Assembly (NCBI RefSeq): GCF_013911755.1
Contig: NZ_JACESP010000018.1
Location: 1-64,000 of the forward strand
DNA from: Sphingosinicella sp.
GTDB taxonomy: Bacteria; Pseudomonadota; Alphaproteobacteria; Sphingomonadales; Sphingomonadaceae
Length of the DNA: 64,000 nucleotides
Direction: 5' to 3'
Shown: piece by piece, positions 45,542 through 54,866 of the stretch
How the letters are laid out: every line of letters starts with the position of its first letter
Position numbering within the stretch: the stretch's first letter is position 1
Program-made: the position numbers and the translations under genes
Notes under the pieces: generated by a model
Seen by the model: the letters and a program-made list of their open reading frames with translations, nothing else
Told to the model about the DNA's origin: nothing
The model's database searches: none

Positions 45542-47127
45542 GGGATGAGCACCGTGTCTTCCGCGACCGGAGACGGCTCCGGATAGTCGAGCGTGTAATG
45601 CAGCCCTCGGCTTTCGTGGCGGCGGAGGGCGGAGCGGACGATGAGGTCGGCGGCCGTGAGAAGATTGCGCAGCTCGATGAGGTCGGGCGTGACGCGGAAG
45701 TGACCGTAGAAATCCTCGACCTCGCCGGTGAGGAGTTTGATGCGGTGCTGCGCGCGATCCAGCCGCTTCGTGGTGCGGACGATGCCGACATAGTTCCACA
45801 TGAAACGCCGGATTTCCGTCCAGTTCTGCTTGATGACGACCTCTTCGTCCGAATCGGTGACGCGGCTTTCGTCCCACGCGCGGATCGGCGGCGGCGCCGC
45901 CAGCCCGTCCCAGTTCGCGGCGATATGCTTTGCCGCCGCCTCCCCGAACACGAAGCATTCGAGGAGCGAGTTTGAGGCAAGGCGGTTGGCGCCGTGGAGG
46001 CCGGAGTGGCTGACCTCGCCCGCCGCGTAAAGACCGGGGAGGTCGGTGCGGCCGTCGCGGTCGATGACGACGCCGCCGCACGTGTAGTGCTGCGCGGGGA
46101 CGACCGGGATCGGGTCCTTGGTCATGTCAATGCCGAGCGAAAGCAGCTTCTCGTAGATGTTCGGGAAGTGGTGCTTCACGAACTCAGGCCCCATGTGGCT
46201 GATATCGAGGTGCACGTAATCGAGGCCGAGGCGCTTGATCTCGTGGTCGATGGCGCGGGCGACGATGTCGCGGGGGGCAAGCTCGGCGCGCGGATCGAAG
46301 CGCGGCATGAAACGCTCGCCGCCGCCGGGGACGCCGGGGGGCAATTTGAGGTGGCCGCCCTCGCCGCGCACGGCTTCGGTGATGAGGAAGTTCTTGACCT
46401 CCAGATTGTAGAGGCAGGTCGGGTGGAACTGCATGAATTCCATGTTGGCGACGCGGCAGCCGGCGCGCCACGCCATCGCGATGCCGTCTCCGGTCGCGCC
46501 GCGCGGCGCCGTGGAGAACAGATAGGTGCGGCCCGCCCCGCCGGTGGCGAGCACGGTGGCACGTGCCGTCAGCGTCTCGACGCGGCCGGTGGCGCGGTCG
46601 AGCGCGTAGACACCCCAGACGTGACCGTCGCCCGAGTAGCGCTCGCCGTGTCGGCTGGTGACGAGATCGATGCCGACCCTGTCCGGCAGCAGCGTGATGT
46701 TGGGGCTGGCGGCGGCGGCCTTTTCGAGCGCCTGCTGCACCGCCCAGCCGGTTGCGTCGTCGACGTGCACGATGCGGCGGTGGCTGTGCCCACCTTCGCG
46801 CGTCAGGTGCCAGCGCTCCGTGCCGCCGGCGTTGAAGGGCACGCCGATCTCGGCGAGCCGCTCGATCGCCGCGGGGGCGTTTTCAACGACGAACTCGACG
46901 ATGTCGCGGTGGTTGAGCCCCGCGCCCGCCACCATCGTATCCTCGATGTGGCTTTCGAACGTGTCGCCCGGCTCCAGCACCGCGGCGATGCCGCCCTGCG
47001 CCCATGACGTCGACCCGGCGGACAGGTCCGCCTTCGACAGCACCCCGACACGGAAATGCTGCGCGAGGTTGAGCGCGCAGGTGAGCCCCGCGGCGCCAGA
47101 GCCGATGACGAGGACATCGAACTGCAT
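45538..47127 (-). CDS. nadB: L-aspartate oxidase
   Basis: A 529-residue FAD enzyme converting L-aspartate to iminoaspartate for NAD biosynthesis. FAD motif VIGSGAAGLTCALNLA, then GSTSWAQGGIAAV, EGGHSHRRIVHVDDATG (active-site loop), EFMQFHPTCLYN, and AQHYTCGGVVIDRDGRTDLP followed by GLYAAGEVSHSGLHGANRLA, all diagnostic of NadB. Its start overlaps the ABC ATPase stop by one base. nadA and nadC are not in the window. Confidence 0.96.
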   Translation of the reverse strand: MQFDVLVIGSGAAGLTCALNLAQHFRVGVLSKADLSAGSTSWAQGGIAAVLEPGDTFESHIEDTMVAGAGLNHRDIVEFVVENAPAAIERLAEIGVPFNAGGTERWHLTREGGHSHRRIVHVDDATGWAVQQALEKAAAASPNITLLPDRVGIDLVTSRHGERYSGDGHVWGVYALDRATGRVETLTARATVLATGGAGRTYLFSTAPRGATGDGIAMAWRAGCRVANMEFMQFHPTCLYNLEVKNFLITEAVRGEGGHLKLPPGVPGGGERFMPRFDPRAELAPRDIVARAIDHEIKRLGLDYVHLDISHMGPEFVKHHFPNIYEKLLSLGIDMTKDPIPVVPAQHYTCGGVVIDRDGRTDLPGLYAAGEVSHSGLHGANRLASNSLLECFVFGEAAAKHIAANWDGLAAPPPIRAWDESRVTDSDEEVVIKQNWTEIRRFMWNYVGIVRTTKRLDRAQHRIKLLTGEVEDFYGHFRVTPDLIELRNLLTAADLIVRSALRRHESRGLHYTLDYPEPSPVAEDTVLIP

Positions 47128-48047
47128 CAGGCGGCGACTTGCTGGGTGAGATGCAGGAACACGTCCTCGAGATCCGCTTCGCGCGTCGAGACATCGACGA
47201 CGCCGAGGCCGGTCGCGCTGATCGCCTGCAGAAGATCGCCCGCGGTGAGCACACTGCGATTGTAGGTGAGAATGAGCTGGCGGGTGCCCTTCATTTCCAC
47301 CTTCTCGGCGGGGAGACCGGCGGGCGGGTTATCGAGATCGCGGTCCACCGTGACGATCAGGCACTTTTCCTGCGCGCTGGCGAGGAGCGCGTGCGTCTCG
47401 TCGTTCGCCACCACCTCGCCGTGGTTGATGATGGCGATGCGGTCGCAAAGTTCCTCGGCCTCTTCGAGATAGTGCGTGGTGAGCACGACCGTGGTGCCCG
47501 CCGCATGAAGCTCGCGCACGTAGGACCAAAGCTGCTGGCGAAGCTCGATGTCGACGCCCGCGGTGGGCTCGTCGAGAATCAGGATCGGCGGATTGTGCAC
47601 GAGCGCCTTGCCGATAAGGAGCCGCCGCTTCATGCCGCCCGAAAGCGTGCGCGCGTAGGCATGCGCCTTGTCCTCGAGCCGGACCGCGCGGAGGATTTCC
47701 ATCGTGCGCCGCTCGGCCTTCGGCACGGCGTAGAGCCCGGCGTGGATTTCGAGTGTCTCGAACGGGGTGAAGAAGGCGTCGAACAGGATTTCCTGCGGCA
47801 CGATGCCGATCGCGCGCTTCGCGTTCCGCCGGTCTTCGTCGATATCGAAGCCCCAGATGCGCGCGGTGCCGCCGGTCTTGTTCACAAGGCCCGCGAGGAT
47901 GTTGATCAGCGTCGACTTGCCCGCGCCATTGGGGCCGAGCAGCCCGAAGATCTGGCCGCGCGGCACATCGAAGCTGACGCCTTTCAGGGCGCGCTTGCCG
48001 TCCGAATAGGTTTTTTCGAGGTCGCGGATTTCGATGGCGGGCTGCAT
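47127..48047 (-). CDS. ABC transporter ATP-binding protein, orphan ATPase next to nadB
   Basis: A 306-residue ATPase of the ABC-2/DrrA-like exporter type: Walker A LLGPNGAGKSTL, Q-loop VPQEILFD, signature LSGGMKRRLLIGKAL, Walker B LILDEPTAGVDIE and H-loop TTHYLEEAEEL. About 90 extra C-terminal residues follow the core, as in the CcmA/DrrA group. No permease gene is adjacent, so its membrane partner must be encoded elsewhere. The one-base overlap with nadB indicates co-translation, but I see no functional link. Confidence 0.9.
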   Translation of the reverse strand: MQPAIEIRDLEKTYSDGKRALKGVSFDVPRGQIFGLLGPNGAGKSTLINILAGLVNKTGGTARIWGFDIDEDRRNAKRAIGIVPQEILFDAFFTPFETLEIHAGLYAVPKAERRTMEILRAVRLEDKAHAYARTLSGGMKRRLLIGKALVHNPPILILDEPTAGVDIELRQQLWSYVRELHAAGTTVVLTTHYLEEAEELCDRIAIINHGEVVANDETHALLASAQEKCLIVTVDRDLDNPPAGLPAEKVEMKGTRQLILTYNRSVLTAGDLLQAISATGLGVVDVSTREADLEDVFLHLTQQVAA

Positions 48048-48090
48048 GGACGCCTCGCATAGCGCGGACGTCCATGCCCGCCAAGCGGAC

Positions 48091-48531
48091 TTACGCGGCC
48101 TCCACCATTGCGGCGATGGCGTCAGGCGGCAAATTCGTCGCTTCCTTGGCGATCTCGGCGACGATCCGGTCCGACACTTCCTTGTGATAATGCTTGCGCA
48201 TCTCGCCGAGCGTCGCTGGCGGCGCGATGATGATGAGACGGTCGGTCTTGCCGCCGAGCGCGCGCTTTTTCAGGATATCGGCGACCTCGGCGGCGAACCG
48301 ATCCTCGGCGAGCTGCTTGAAATCGGTTTCCTCGTAGCTGCTGCGCCGGCCGCCAACGCTCTGGAAGCTGCGTCCGGGCTTGTCGCTTGACAGCTCGCGG
48401 TCGGGGCGGAGGTCCTGCTCTTCCTCGCGGATCACCTGCAGATCGGGGAACTTCGTGTCGCCTTCGTTGACGAGCAGAAGCAGCTTGCGCCCGTCTGCGA
48501 CGCAAATCTCGGTCTTGTGCTGGAGGATCAT
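48091..48531 (-). CDS. Host attachment-family protein
   Basis: A 146-residue cytosolic protein. It begins [20 protein letters not shown] and continues with [18 protein letters not shown]; the C-terminal half contains [20 protein letters not shown] and a terminal helix. This matches the family named for attachment to plant hosts in Agrobacterium; a true biochemical function is not established, and the fold resembles an eRF1/Pelota-like domain. ATG at 48531 chosen (a longer frame would run into the divergent serS promoter). Confidence 0.8.
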   Translation of the reverse strand: MILQHKTEICVADGRKLLLLVNEGDTKFPDLQVIREEEQDLRPDRELSSDKPGRSFQSVGGRRSSYEETDFKQLAEDRFAAEVADILKKRALGGKTDRLIIIAPPATLGEMRKHYHKEVSDRIVAEIAKEATNLPPDAIAAMVEAA

Positions 48532-48624
48532 GGGGTCTCCCTTTTCTGCCTGTGTATGAAGCTTCAACGAAGCACGGCGAAACCGGTTGCGGGCCAAACG
48601 CGCCCGTTCCATAGAGCCTTCGCC

Positions 48625-49896
48625 ATGCATGATATCCGTTATATCCGGGAAAACCCCGCCGAATTTGATCTGGGTCTAGCTCGAAAGGGGCTTGCACCCC
48701 TGTCGGCGGAAATTCTTGGCGAAGACGCCGCGCTGCGCGAGACGGTGACGACGCTGCAGGCCGCGCTGACGCGGCGCAACGAGGCGTCGAAGGCGATCGG
48801 CGCCGCGAAGGCGCAGAAGGACGAGGCGACGGCCGCTGCGCTCATGGCCGAAGTGTCCGAGCTGAAGACGCGCATCCCCGATCTTGAGGCGAAGGAGCGC
48901 GAACTTTCGGAAGCGCTGAATGCCCGGCTTTCGGGCATCCCGAACATTCCCGCCGCCGATGTGCCGGAAGGGCCGGATGAAACCGCGAACGTCGTGCTGA
49001 AAACGTGGGGCGAGCCGCGCGCCTTTGATTTCCAGCCCAAGGAGCACGATGCCGTCGCCGCGCCGCTCGGGCTCGATTTCGAACGCGCGGCGAAGCTTTC
49101 CGGCGCGCGCTTCGCGGTGATGAGCGGCGGCGTTGCCCGCCTGCACCGTGCGCTTGCACAGTTCATGCTCGACCGGCAGGTGGAGAACGGCTTCACCGAG
49201 ACCGCCGTGCCGCTGCTGGTACGCGACGAGGCGATGTACGGCACCGGCCAGCTGCCGAAGTTCGCCGAGGACCTGTTCCAGACGACCGACGGCCGCTGGC
49301 TGATCCCGACCGCCGAGGTGAGCCTCACGAACCTCGTGGCGGGCGAGATCCTCGACAGCGCGAGCCTGCCGCTGCGGCTGACCGCGCTCTCCCCCTGCTT
49401 CCGCGCCGAAGCGGGTTCGGCGGGGCGGGACACCAAGGGCATGATCCGCCAGCACCAGTTCGAGAAAGTGGAGATGGTGGTGATCGCGGCGGCGGACCAG
49501 TCCGAAGCCGAGCACGCACGCATGACCGAATGTGCCGAGGGCATTCTGCAGGCTCTCGGCCTTCCTTACCGGGTGATGCTGCTGTGCGCTGGAGACATGG
49601 GCTTTGCCTCGCGCAAGACCCACGACCTCGAGGTCTGGCTGCCGGGGCAGGGCTGTTATCGCGAGATTTCGAGCGTTTCCAACTGCGGCGACTTCCAGGC
49701 GCGGCGCATGAACGCGCGCCACCGCGCGGCGGGCGAGAAGGGCACGGCGTTTGTCCACACGCTGAACGGTTCCGGCCTCGCAGTCGGCCGCACGCTCGTC
49801 GCGGTGCTCGAAAACTATCAGCAGGTGGACGGGTCGGTGACCATCCCCGAGGTGCTGCGGCCTTATATGGGCGGGCTGGAGGCGCTGCGGCCGTGA
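48625..49896 (+). CDS. serS: Seryl-tRNA synthetase
   Basis: A 423-residue class II synthetase. It starts [20 protein letters not shown], followed by the long N-terminal coiled coil (~residues 30-100) that grips tRNA-Ser. Motif 2 ([20 protein letters not shown], then HQFEKVEM) and motif 3 ([20 protein letters not shown]) are intact, as is TAEVSLTN. Its stop overlaps the surE start (GTGA). Confidence 0.97.
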   Translation: MHDIRYIRENPAEFDLGLARKGLAPLSAEILGEDAALRETVTTLQAALTRRNEASKAIGAAKAQKDEATAAALMAEVSELKTRIPDLEAKERELSEALNARLSGIPNIPAADVPEGPDETANVVLKTWGEPRAFDFQPKEHDAVAAPLGLDFERAAKLSGARFAVMSGGVARLHRALAQFMLDRQVENGFTETAVPLLVRDEAMYGTGQLPKFAEDLFQTTDGRWLIPTAEVSLTNLVAGEILDSASLPLRLTALSPCFRAEAGSAGRDTKGMIRQHQFEKVEMVVIAAADQSEAEHARMTECAEGILQALGLPYRVMLLCAGDMGFASRKTHDLEVWLPGQGCYREISSVSNCGDFQARRMNARHRAAGEKGTAFVHTLNGSGLAVGRTLVAVLENYQQVDGSVTIPEVLRPYMGGLEALRP

Positions 49897-50660
49897 GGAT
49901 CCTGCTCACCAACGACGACGGCTATCACGCGCCCGGCATGGCGGTGCTCGAGGCGATCGCCCGCGAACTTACCGACGACATCTGGGTGGTCGCGCCCGCC
50001 GAGGAACAGTCCGGCGCGGGTCATTCGCTGACGCTGACGCAGCCCATTCGCCTGCAGAAGCACGGCGAGCGGCGCTTTGCGGTGCGCGGCACGCCGACCG
50101 ACAGCGTGATGATGGCGCTTGGCCTCCTGATGAAGGACAGTCCGCCCGATCTCGTGCTTTCGGGCGTCAACCGCGGCGCCAACCTTGCCGAGGACGTCAC
50201 CTATTCGGGCACCGTCTCGGCGGCGATGGAGGCGACGCTGTACGGCGTGCCTGCCATCGCGCTCAGCCAGTGCCTCGGTCAGATGCGCGCGGCGCAGGCG
50301 TTCGAGACAGCAGCCAAGTGGGGCGCCACGGTCGTTCGCGCGCTCGCGGCGAAGACATGGCCCAAGGGCGTGCTGATGAACGTGAACTTCCCCGCCGTCG
50401 CGCCGGACGCGGTGAAGGGCGTACGCGTGACCGAACAGGGCTTCCGCGACTACGGCGCCACCGCCATCGAGGAACGCGTCGATCCGCGCGGCTTCACCTA
50501 TTACTGGTTCGGGCTGGGGCGCGAGGCGACGGAAGCCGGGCACCTCACCGATTTGCAGGCCACGCACGAGGGGCTGATCTCGGTGACGCCGCTTCATCTC
50601 GACCTCACGCACTACGAGACACTGGATTCGCTGAAGGATGCGATGAAGCACCTCGGCTAG
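49893..50660 (+). CDS. surE: 5'/3'-nucleotidase SurE
   Basis: A 255-residue metal-dependent phosphatase acting on nucleoside monophosphates. The N-terminal [15 protein letters not shown] holds the metal aspartates (8 and 9); [17 protein letters not shown] and [20 protein letters not shown] complete the active site. GTG start at 49893 overlaps serS. The serS-surE-NlpD-like order is common; a pcm gene often found between surE and nlpD is absent here. Confidence 0.96.
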   Translation: MRILLTNDDGYHAPGMAVLEAIARELTDDIWVVAPAEEQSGAGHSLTLTQPIRLQKHGERRFAVRGTPTDSVMMALGLLMKDSPPDLVLSGVNRGANLAEDVTYSGTVSAAMEATLYGVPAIALSQCLGQMRAAQAFETAAKWGATVVRALAAKTWPKGVLMNVNFPAVAPDAVKGVRVTEQGFRDYGATAIEERVDPRGFTYYWFGLGREATEAGHLTDLQATHEGLISVTPLHLDLTHYETLDSLKDAMKHLG

Positions 50661-50709
50661 ACACGATCGGCGATTCAAATCCGCGTCGTGCCGGGTTAGA
50701 GACGTCCCC

Positions 50710-51738
50710 ATGTTCCGCTTCGCCGTTCCGATCATCCTGCTTCTTGCCGCCTGTTCGGCCCCGTCGCGCCCGCAATTTCCGATACCGACGCCGAAGAAGC
50801 CGATCGAAAGCACGGCCACACCCGCGCCCAGAGCGACGCGCGCACCCTGGAAGCCCGTGAAGGTGGTGGCGGACGCGGTCGATGTGCCGCAGCAGACGGT
50901 CACTGTCGTGCGGGGAGACACGCTCTCCGGCATCGGCACGCGCACCGGCTCTTCCGTGCAGGCGATCGCACAGGCGAACAGGATCGCGCCGCCCTACACG
51001 ATCGAGGTGGGGCAGGTGCTCACCATCCCCGGCGGCCGCTATCACACGGTGAAGGCGGGCGAGACCGGCATCACCATCGCGCGCGCTTACGGTGCGGACT
51101 GGGAACAGATTGTCGCCACCAACGAGCTGAAAGCGCCCTACACGCTGCGCGTCGGCCAGCGGCTACGGTTGCCGACGAAGGCGCAGGTGCGCGAAATGAC
51201 GCTCGCCGAGCGCGCCGCCGCCTTCACCATCGACATCGACGACCTGATCACCGGCAGCGAACCCGCCGCGACCGAAGCCGCCGCCGCCGCACACCCGGCG
51301 GGCGAGACGGCGCCGCCGCAGGCCGTCGCCGCGCTGCCGCCGACCCCGGCGTTCAATGGACGTTTTGTCGTGCCGGTGGAAGGCAAGCTCATCAGCCGCT
51401 TCGGCGTGAAGTCCGGCGGGCTCTACAACGACGGCATCAACCTCCGCGCACCGGCCGGGGCGCCGATTCGCGCGGCGGCGAACGGCGTCGTCGTCTATGC
51501 CGGAAACGCCGTCGAGGGCTTCGGCAACCTCGTGCTGCTGAAACACGACGGCGGCTGGGTGACGGCGTATGCGCACGCCGAAGACCTGCTCGTCATTCGC
51601 GGCGACACTGTGCGCCAGGGCGACCCCATCGCCCGCGTGGGCAAGACCGGCTCGGTGGATGAGCCTCAACTCCACTTCGAGATCCGTCAAGGCAAGAAAC
51701 CGGTCGACCCGCTGCCGCATCTGCCGGGAGTGGGCTAG
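50710..51738 (+). CDS. NlpD-like LysM / degenerate M23 lipoprotein
   Basis: A 342-residue envelope protein: lipobox LLAACS near residue 15, two LysM repeats ([20 protein letters not shown] and [20 protein letters not shown]) for peptidoglycan binding, an Ala/Pro linker, then a C-terminal LytM fold. Zinc ligands are mostly lost: the usual HxGID reads NDGIN and the HLHFE motif reads QLHFE. It is thus probably not a peptidase but an amidase activator in cell separation, like NlpD/EnvC. Follows surE by 49 bp and precedes rimO. Confidence 0.88.
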   Translation: MFRFAVPIILLLAACSAPSRPQFPIPTPKKPIESTATPAPRATRAPWKPVKVVADAVDVPQQTVTVVRGDTLSGIGTRTGSSVQAIAQANRIAPPYTIEVGQVLTIPGGRYHTVKAGETGITIARAYGADWEQIVATNELKAPYTLRVGQRLRLPTKAQVREMTLAERAAAFTIDIDDLITGSEPAATEAAAAAHPAGETAPPQAVAALPPTPAFNGRFVVPVEGKLISRFGVKSGGLYNDGINLRAPAGAPIRAAANGVVVYAGNAVEGFGNLVLLKHDGGWVTAYAHAEDLLVIRGDTVRQGDPIARVGKTGSVDEPQLHFEIRQGKKPVDPLPHLPGVG

Positions 51739-51787
51739 CAACGCCCCCTTGCCTTTCGGCGCGTCTTCCTTCACTGGCGCGCGTCTC

Positions 51788-53116
51788 ATGACCGTGAAAA
51801 CGCTCCCCGCGCCGCCGAAGGTCGGCATGGTGTCGCTCGGCTGCCCGAAGGCGCTGGTCGACAGCGAGCGGATTCTGACCAAGCTACGCTCGGACGGTTA
51901 TGCGATGAGCCCGGACTATGCGGGCGCGGACGTGGTGCTGGTGAACACCTGCGGGTTCCTCGACAGTGCAAAGGAAGAGAGCCTTGCCGCGATCGGCGAG
52001 GCGATCGCCGAGAACGGCCGCGTGATCGTGACCGGGTGCATGGGGAACGAAGCCGACACTATCCGCGCGCGTTTTCCGGGCGTGCTCGCTGTGACGGGCG
52101 CGCATCAGTATGAGGCGGTCGTCGAAGCCGTGCACGAGGCGGCGCCGCCGGTGCCCTCGCCGTTCGTCGATCTGGTGCCCGAAGCGGGGCTGAAGCTGAC
52201 GCCGCGCCACTATTCGTATCTGAAGATTTCAGAGGGCTGCAACCACCGTTGCAAGTTCTGCATTATCCCCAGCTTGCGCGGCGATCTCGTCAGCCGGCCG
52301 GCAGCGGCGGTGGTACGGGAAGCCGCAAAACTGGTGGAAGCGGGCACGAAGGAACTGCTCGTCATCAGCCAGGACACGTCCGCCTACGGCGTCGACATCC
52401 GGCACGCGGCGTCGAAGTGGGAGGGGCGCGAATACCGCGCGCACATCACCGATCTGGCGCGTGATCTCGGCTCGCTCGGGGCGTGGGTGCGGATGCACTA
52501 CATCTATCCCTACCCGCACGTCGATCAGCTGATGCCGCTGATGGCGGAGGGGCTGGTGCTGCCCTATCTCGACATTCCGTTCCAGCACGCGAGCCCGGCG
52601 GTGCTGAAGCGCATGGCGCGGCCCGCGAACGAGGCGAAGGTGCTGGAGCGGATCGGCAAATGGCGCGCCATCGTGCCCGACCTTGCCATCCGGTCCACCT
52701 TCATCGTCGGCTTTCCCGGCGAGACCGAAGAGGACTTCCAGTATCTTCTGGAGTGGCTGGAGGAGGCCGGCATCGATCGTGCCGGCTGCTTCAAATACGA
52801 GGCCGTCGAAGGTGCAGCGGCGAATGCGTTCGATGGCGCCGTTCCCGAAGAGGTGAAGGAGGAACGCTGGCACCGCTTCATGGCGGCACAGGCCCGGATT
52901 TCAGCTGCGCGCCTGCAAAGCCGCGTGGGCCGCGAGATCGACGTGATCATCGACGAGGCCGATGACGAGGGGGGCGCCACCGGGCGCTCGCAGTGGGATG
53001 CGCCCGAGATCGACGGTCAGGTTCTGCTGCGCGATGCCGATGCGGCGCCGGGCGATATCGTACGCGTCCGCATCGAGGATGCCGACGAGACCGACCTGTT
53101 CGGTGTTCCTGCCTGA
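51788..53116 (+). CDS. rimO: Ribosomal protein S12 methylthiotransferase RimO
   Basis: A 442-residue radical-SAM enzyme that methylthiolates an Asp of ribosomal protein S12. The N-terminal auxiliary-cluster cysteines are 19 ([12 protein letters not shown]), 55 ([10 protein letters not shown]) and 84 (GCMGN); the radical-SAM cluster is Cys151/155/158 in [11 protein letters not shown]; a TRAM domain ends the protein. SLGCPKxxVDSE distinguishes RimO from MiaB. The start at 51788 lies 49 bp after the NlpD-like gene; the gene ends 4 bp before the convergent oxidase gene. Confidence 0.96.
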   Translation: MTVKTLPAPPKVGMVSLGCPKALVDSERILTKLRSDGYAMSPDYAGADVVLVNTCGFLDSAKEESLAAIGEAIAENGRVIVTGCMGNEADTIRARFPGVLAVTGAHQYEAVVEAVHEAAPPVPSPFVDLVPEAGLKLTPRHYSYLKISEGCNHRCKFCIIPSLRGDLVSRPAAAVVREAAKLVEAGTKELLVISQDTSAYGVDIRHAASKWEGREYRAHITDLARDLGSLGAWVRMHYIYPYPHVDQLMPLMAEGLVLPYLDIPFQHASPAVLKRMARPANEAKVLERIGKWRAIVPDLAIRSTFIVGFPGETEEDFQYLLEWLEEAGIDRAGCFKYEAVEGAAANAFDGAVPEEVKEERWHRFMAAQARISAARLQSRVGREIDVIIDEADDEGGATGRSQWDAPEIDGQVLLRDADAAPGDIVRVRIEDADETDLFGVPA

Positions 53117-53120
53117 GCCT

Positions 53121-54545
53121 TCAGACGAAGATCTTGCCCGGGTTCATGATGTCGTTGGGGTCCAGCGCGGCCTTCACCGCGCGCATCGCGGCGAGCTTCG
53201 CGGGGTTGCCGAGGCGCGCCAGCGTCTTCGCCTTCGACGTGCCGATGCCGTGCTCGGCGCTGATCGAGCCGCCGTACCGCGCGACGATGTCGTACACCTG
53301 CTCGCTGAGCTCATAGCGGCGCGCCATGAGTTCGGTGCGCGGGCCGGGTTCGGGCGTCTTGACGTTGTAGTGGACGTTGCCGTCGCCGAGGTGGCCGAAC
53401 GCCATCACCTGCGTGCCGGGCCAAGCGGCCTCGATGATGCGTGTCGCCTCGTCCATGAAACGCGGCATGTCGGAGACGGGCACGGAGACGTCGTGCTTCA
53501 CCGAAGGCCCGTCGAGTCGTTCGGCCTCGGGCAGCTCCTCGCGCAGACGCCAGAAGTCGAAGGCCTGCGTGCGATTCTCGGCAAGCGCGGCATCGAGCAG
53601 AAGCCCGTCCTCGAACGCAGCGGCAAGCGCGGTTTCAAGGGCCTGGCGCTGCGTTTCGCCGGCCATCGCCGAGGTCGCCTCGACAAGCACGTACCACGGA
53701 TAGACGTCCGACAGCGGATCGCGCGCGCCGGGGATATGCTGCAGCACGAGATCGAGGCCGTGGCGGGGAATCAGCTCGAAGGAATCGACATTGTCGCCGG
53801 TCGCCGCCTTGAGACGGGCGAGCAGCGTGAGCGCCGCGTGCGGATCGGCGAGTGCGACGAAGGCGGTCGCCACCTCGCGCGGCGCGGGCACCAGCCTGAG
53901 CGACGCCGCGGTGACGAAGCCGAGCGTACCTTCGGCCCCGATCAGCAGCTGCTTGATGTCGTAGCCGGTGTTGTCCTTGCGGAGCGGCGTGAGCTGATCG
54001 AGGATGCTGCCGTCGGGCAGCACGGCTTCGAGGCCGATGACCTGCGCGCGCATGTTGCCGTAGCGCAGCACCTGCGTGCCGCCGGCGTTCGTGGAGATAA
54101 GACCGCCAACCGTCGCGGACCCCTTGGCGCCGAGCGAGAGCGGGAACATGCAGTCCGCATCCTCGGCGGCCTTGTGCAGCGTCTCCAGGATCACGCCGGC
54201 CTCGGCAACGACGGTGAAGCCCGGCGCATCGAGCGCGCGAATGCGGTTCATGCGCTCCATAGAGACGAGCACGGCGCGGCCGTCCGCCTCTGGAACGCCC
54301 GCGCCGACGAGACCGGTGTTGCCGCCCTGCGGAACCAGCGGCGTGCCGGTCTCGTTCGCGATCTTCACGATGCGCGCCAGCGTCTGCGTGTCGCGCGGCA
54401 GGAGGAGCAGGGGGGACACGCCCGTCTTCTGGTCGCGCCAATCAGTGAGCTTGGGGGCGAGACGATCGGGATCGTCGGACCAGCCGCCGGGTCCGGCAGC
54501 ATCACGAAAGAGGTCGAGGACGGTGGTTTCGGGTTGGGTCGCCAT
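53121..54545 (-). CDS. FAD-linked 2-hydroxyacid dehydrogenase (GlcD/D-2-HGDH type)
   Basis: A 474-residue flavoprotein of the VAO/GlcD superfamily. The FAD-binding half carries GTPLVPQGGNTGLVGAGVPE and LGAKGSATVGGLISTNAGG. The C-terminal half has FGHLGDGNVHYNV (metal/substrate histidines) and the closing SAEHGIGTSKAKTL and PNDIMNPGKIF. It oxidises a D-2-hydroxy acid, most likely D-2-hydroxyglutarate or D-lactate, passing electrons to a quinone or ETF. Start at 54545 (MATQPETTVL) preferred, since the upstream extension enters the gap. Monocistronic, convergent with rimO. Confidence 0.9.
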   Translation of the reverse strand: MATQPETTVLDLFRDAAGPGGWSDDPDRLAPKLTDWRDQKTGVSPLLLLPRDTQTLARIVKIANETGTPLVPQGGNTGLVGAGVPEADGRAVLVSMERMNRIRALDAPGFTVVAEAGVILETLHKAAEDADCMFPLSLGAKGSATVGGLISTNAGGTQVLRYGNMRAQVIGLEAVLPDGSILDQLTPLRKDNTGYDIKQLLIGAEGTLGFVTAASLRLVPAPREVATAFVALADPHAALTLLARLKAATGDNVDSFELIPRHGLDLVLQHIPGARDPLSDVYPWYVLVEATSAMAGETQRQALETALAAAFEDGLLLDAALAENRTQAFDFWRLREELPEAERLDGPSVKHDVSVPVSDMPRFMDEATRIIEAAWPGTQVMAFGHLGDGNVHYNVKTPEPGPRTELMARRYELSEQVYDIVARYGGSISAEHGIGTSKAKTLARLGNPAKLAAMRAVKAALDPNDIMNPGKIFV

Positions 54546-54866
54546 GGCGGCGCCCGCTTTAAGGGAAACTGCGGCCCTACGGAAGCTGCAACGTTTTGCG
54601 GAATGCACCCTGCAAAAACCGATAGTCCGCCACGCCACAAGCGTTGCATTCGGGCAACGCTTCACTGTCAGCGGTGTCAGTATACCTGTCCAAAACCGGG
54701 GGGTGACGCGGCATCGCTGGACAAGCCCTTGAATCCGGGTTTCTATGCCGTTCGAGCGGTATAGGGGAGGCTATCGCTGTGATGAGCTGGGCCTCCCTCC
54801 GCGGTCCGACGCGCCAAACAAAAACAGGCGCGCGGATGCAACGGTAACCTTGGGAGGGTACTCGTC
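54546..54866. other. 321-bp intergenic region with a 9-bp-arm hairpin
   Basis: Gap between the divergent oxidase and TonB-receptor genes. It contains a perfect inverted repeat AAGCGTTGC-ATTCGG-GCAACGCTT at 54639-54662, which could be an operator. No CGATCG-core site and no convincing small gene were found. GGGAGGG precedes the receptor ATG. Confidence 0.5.
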
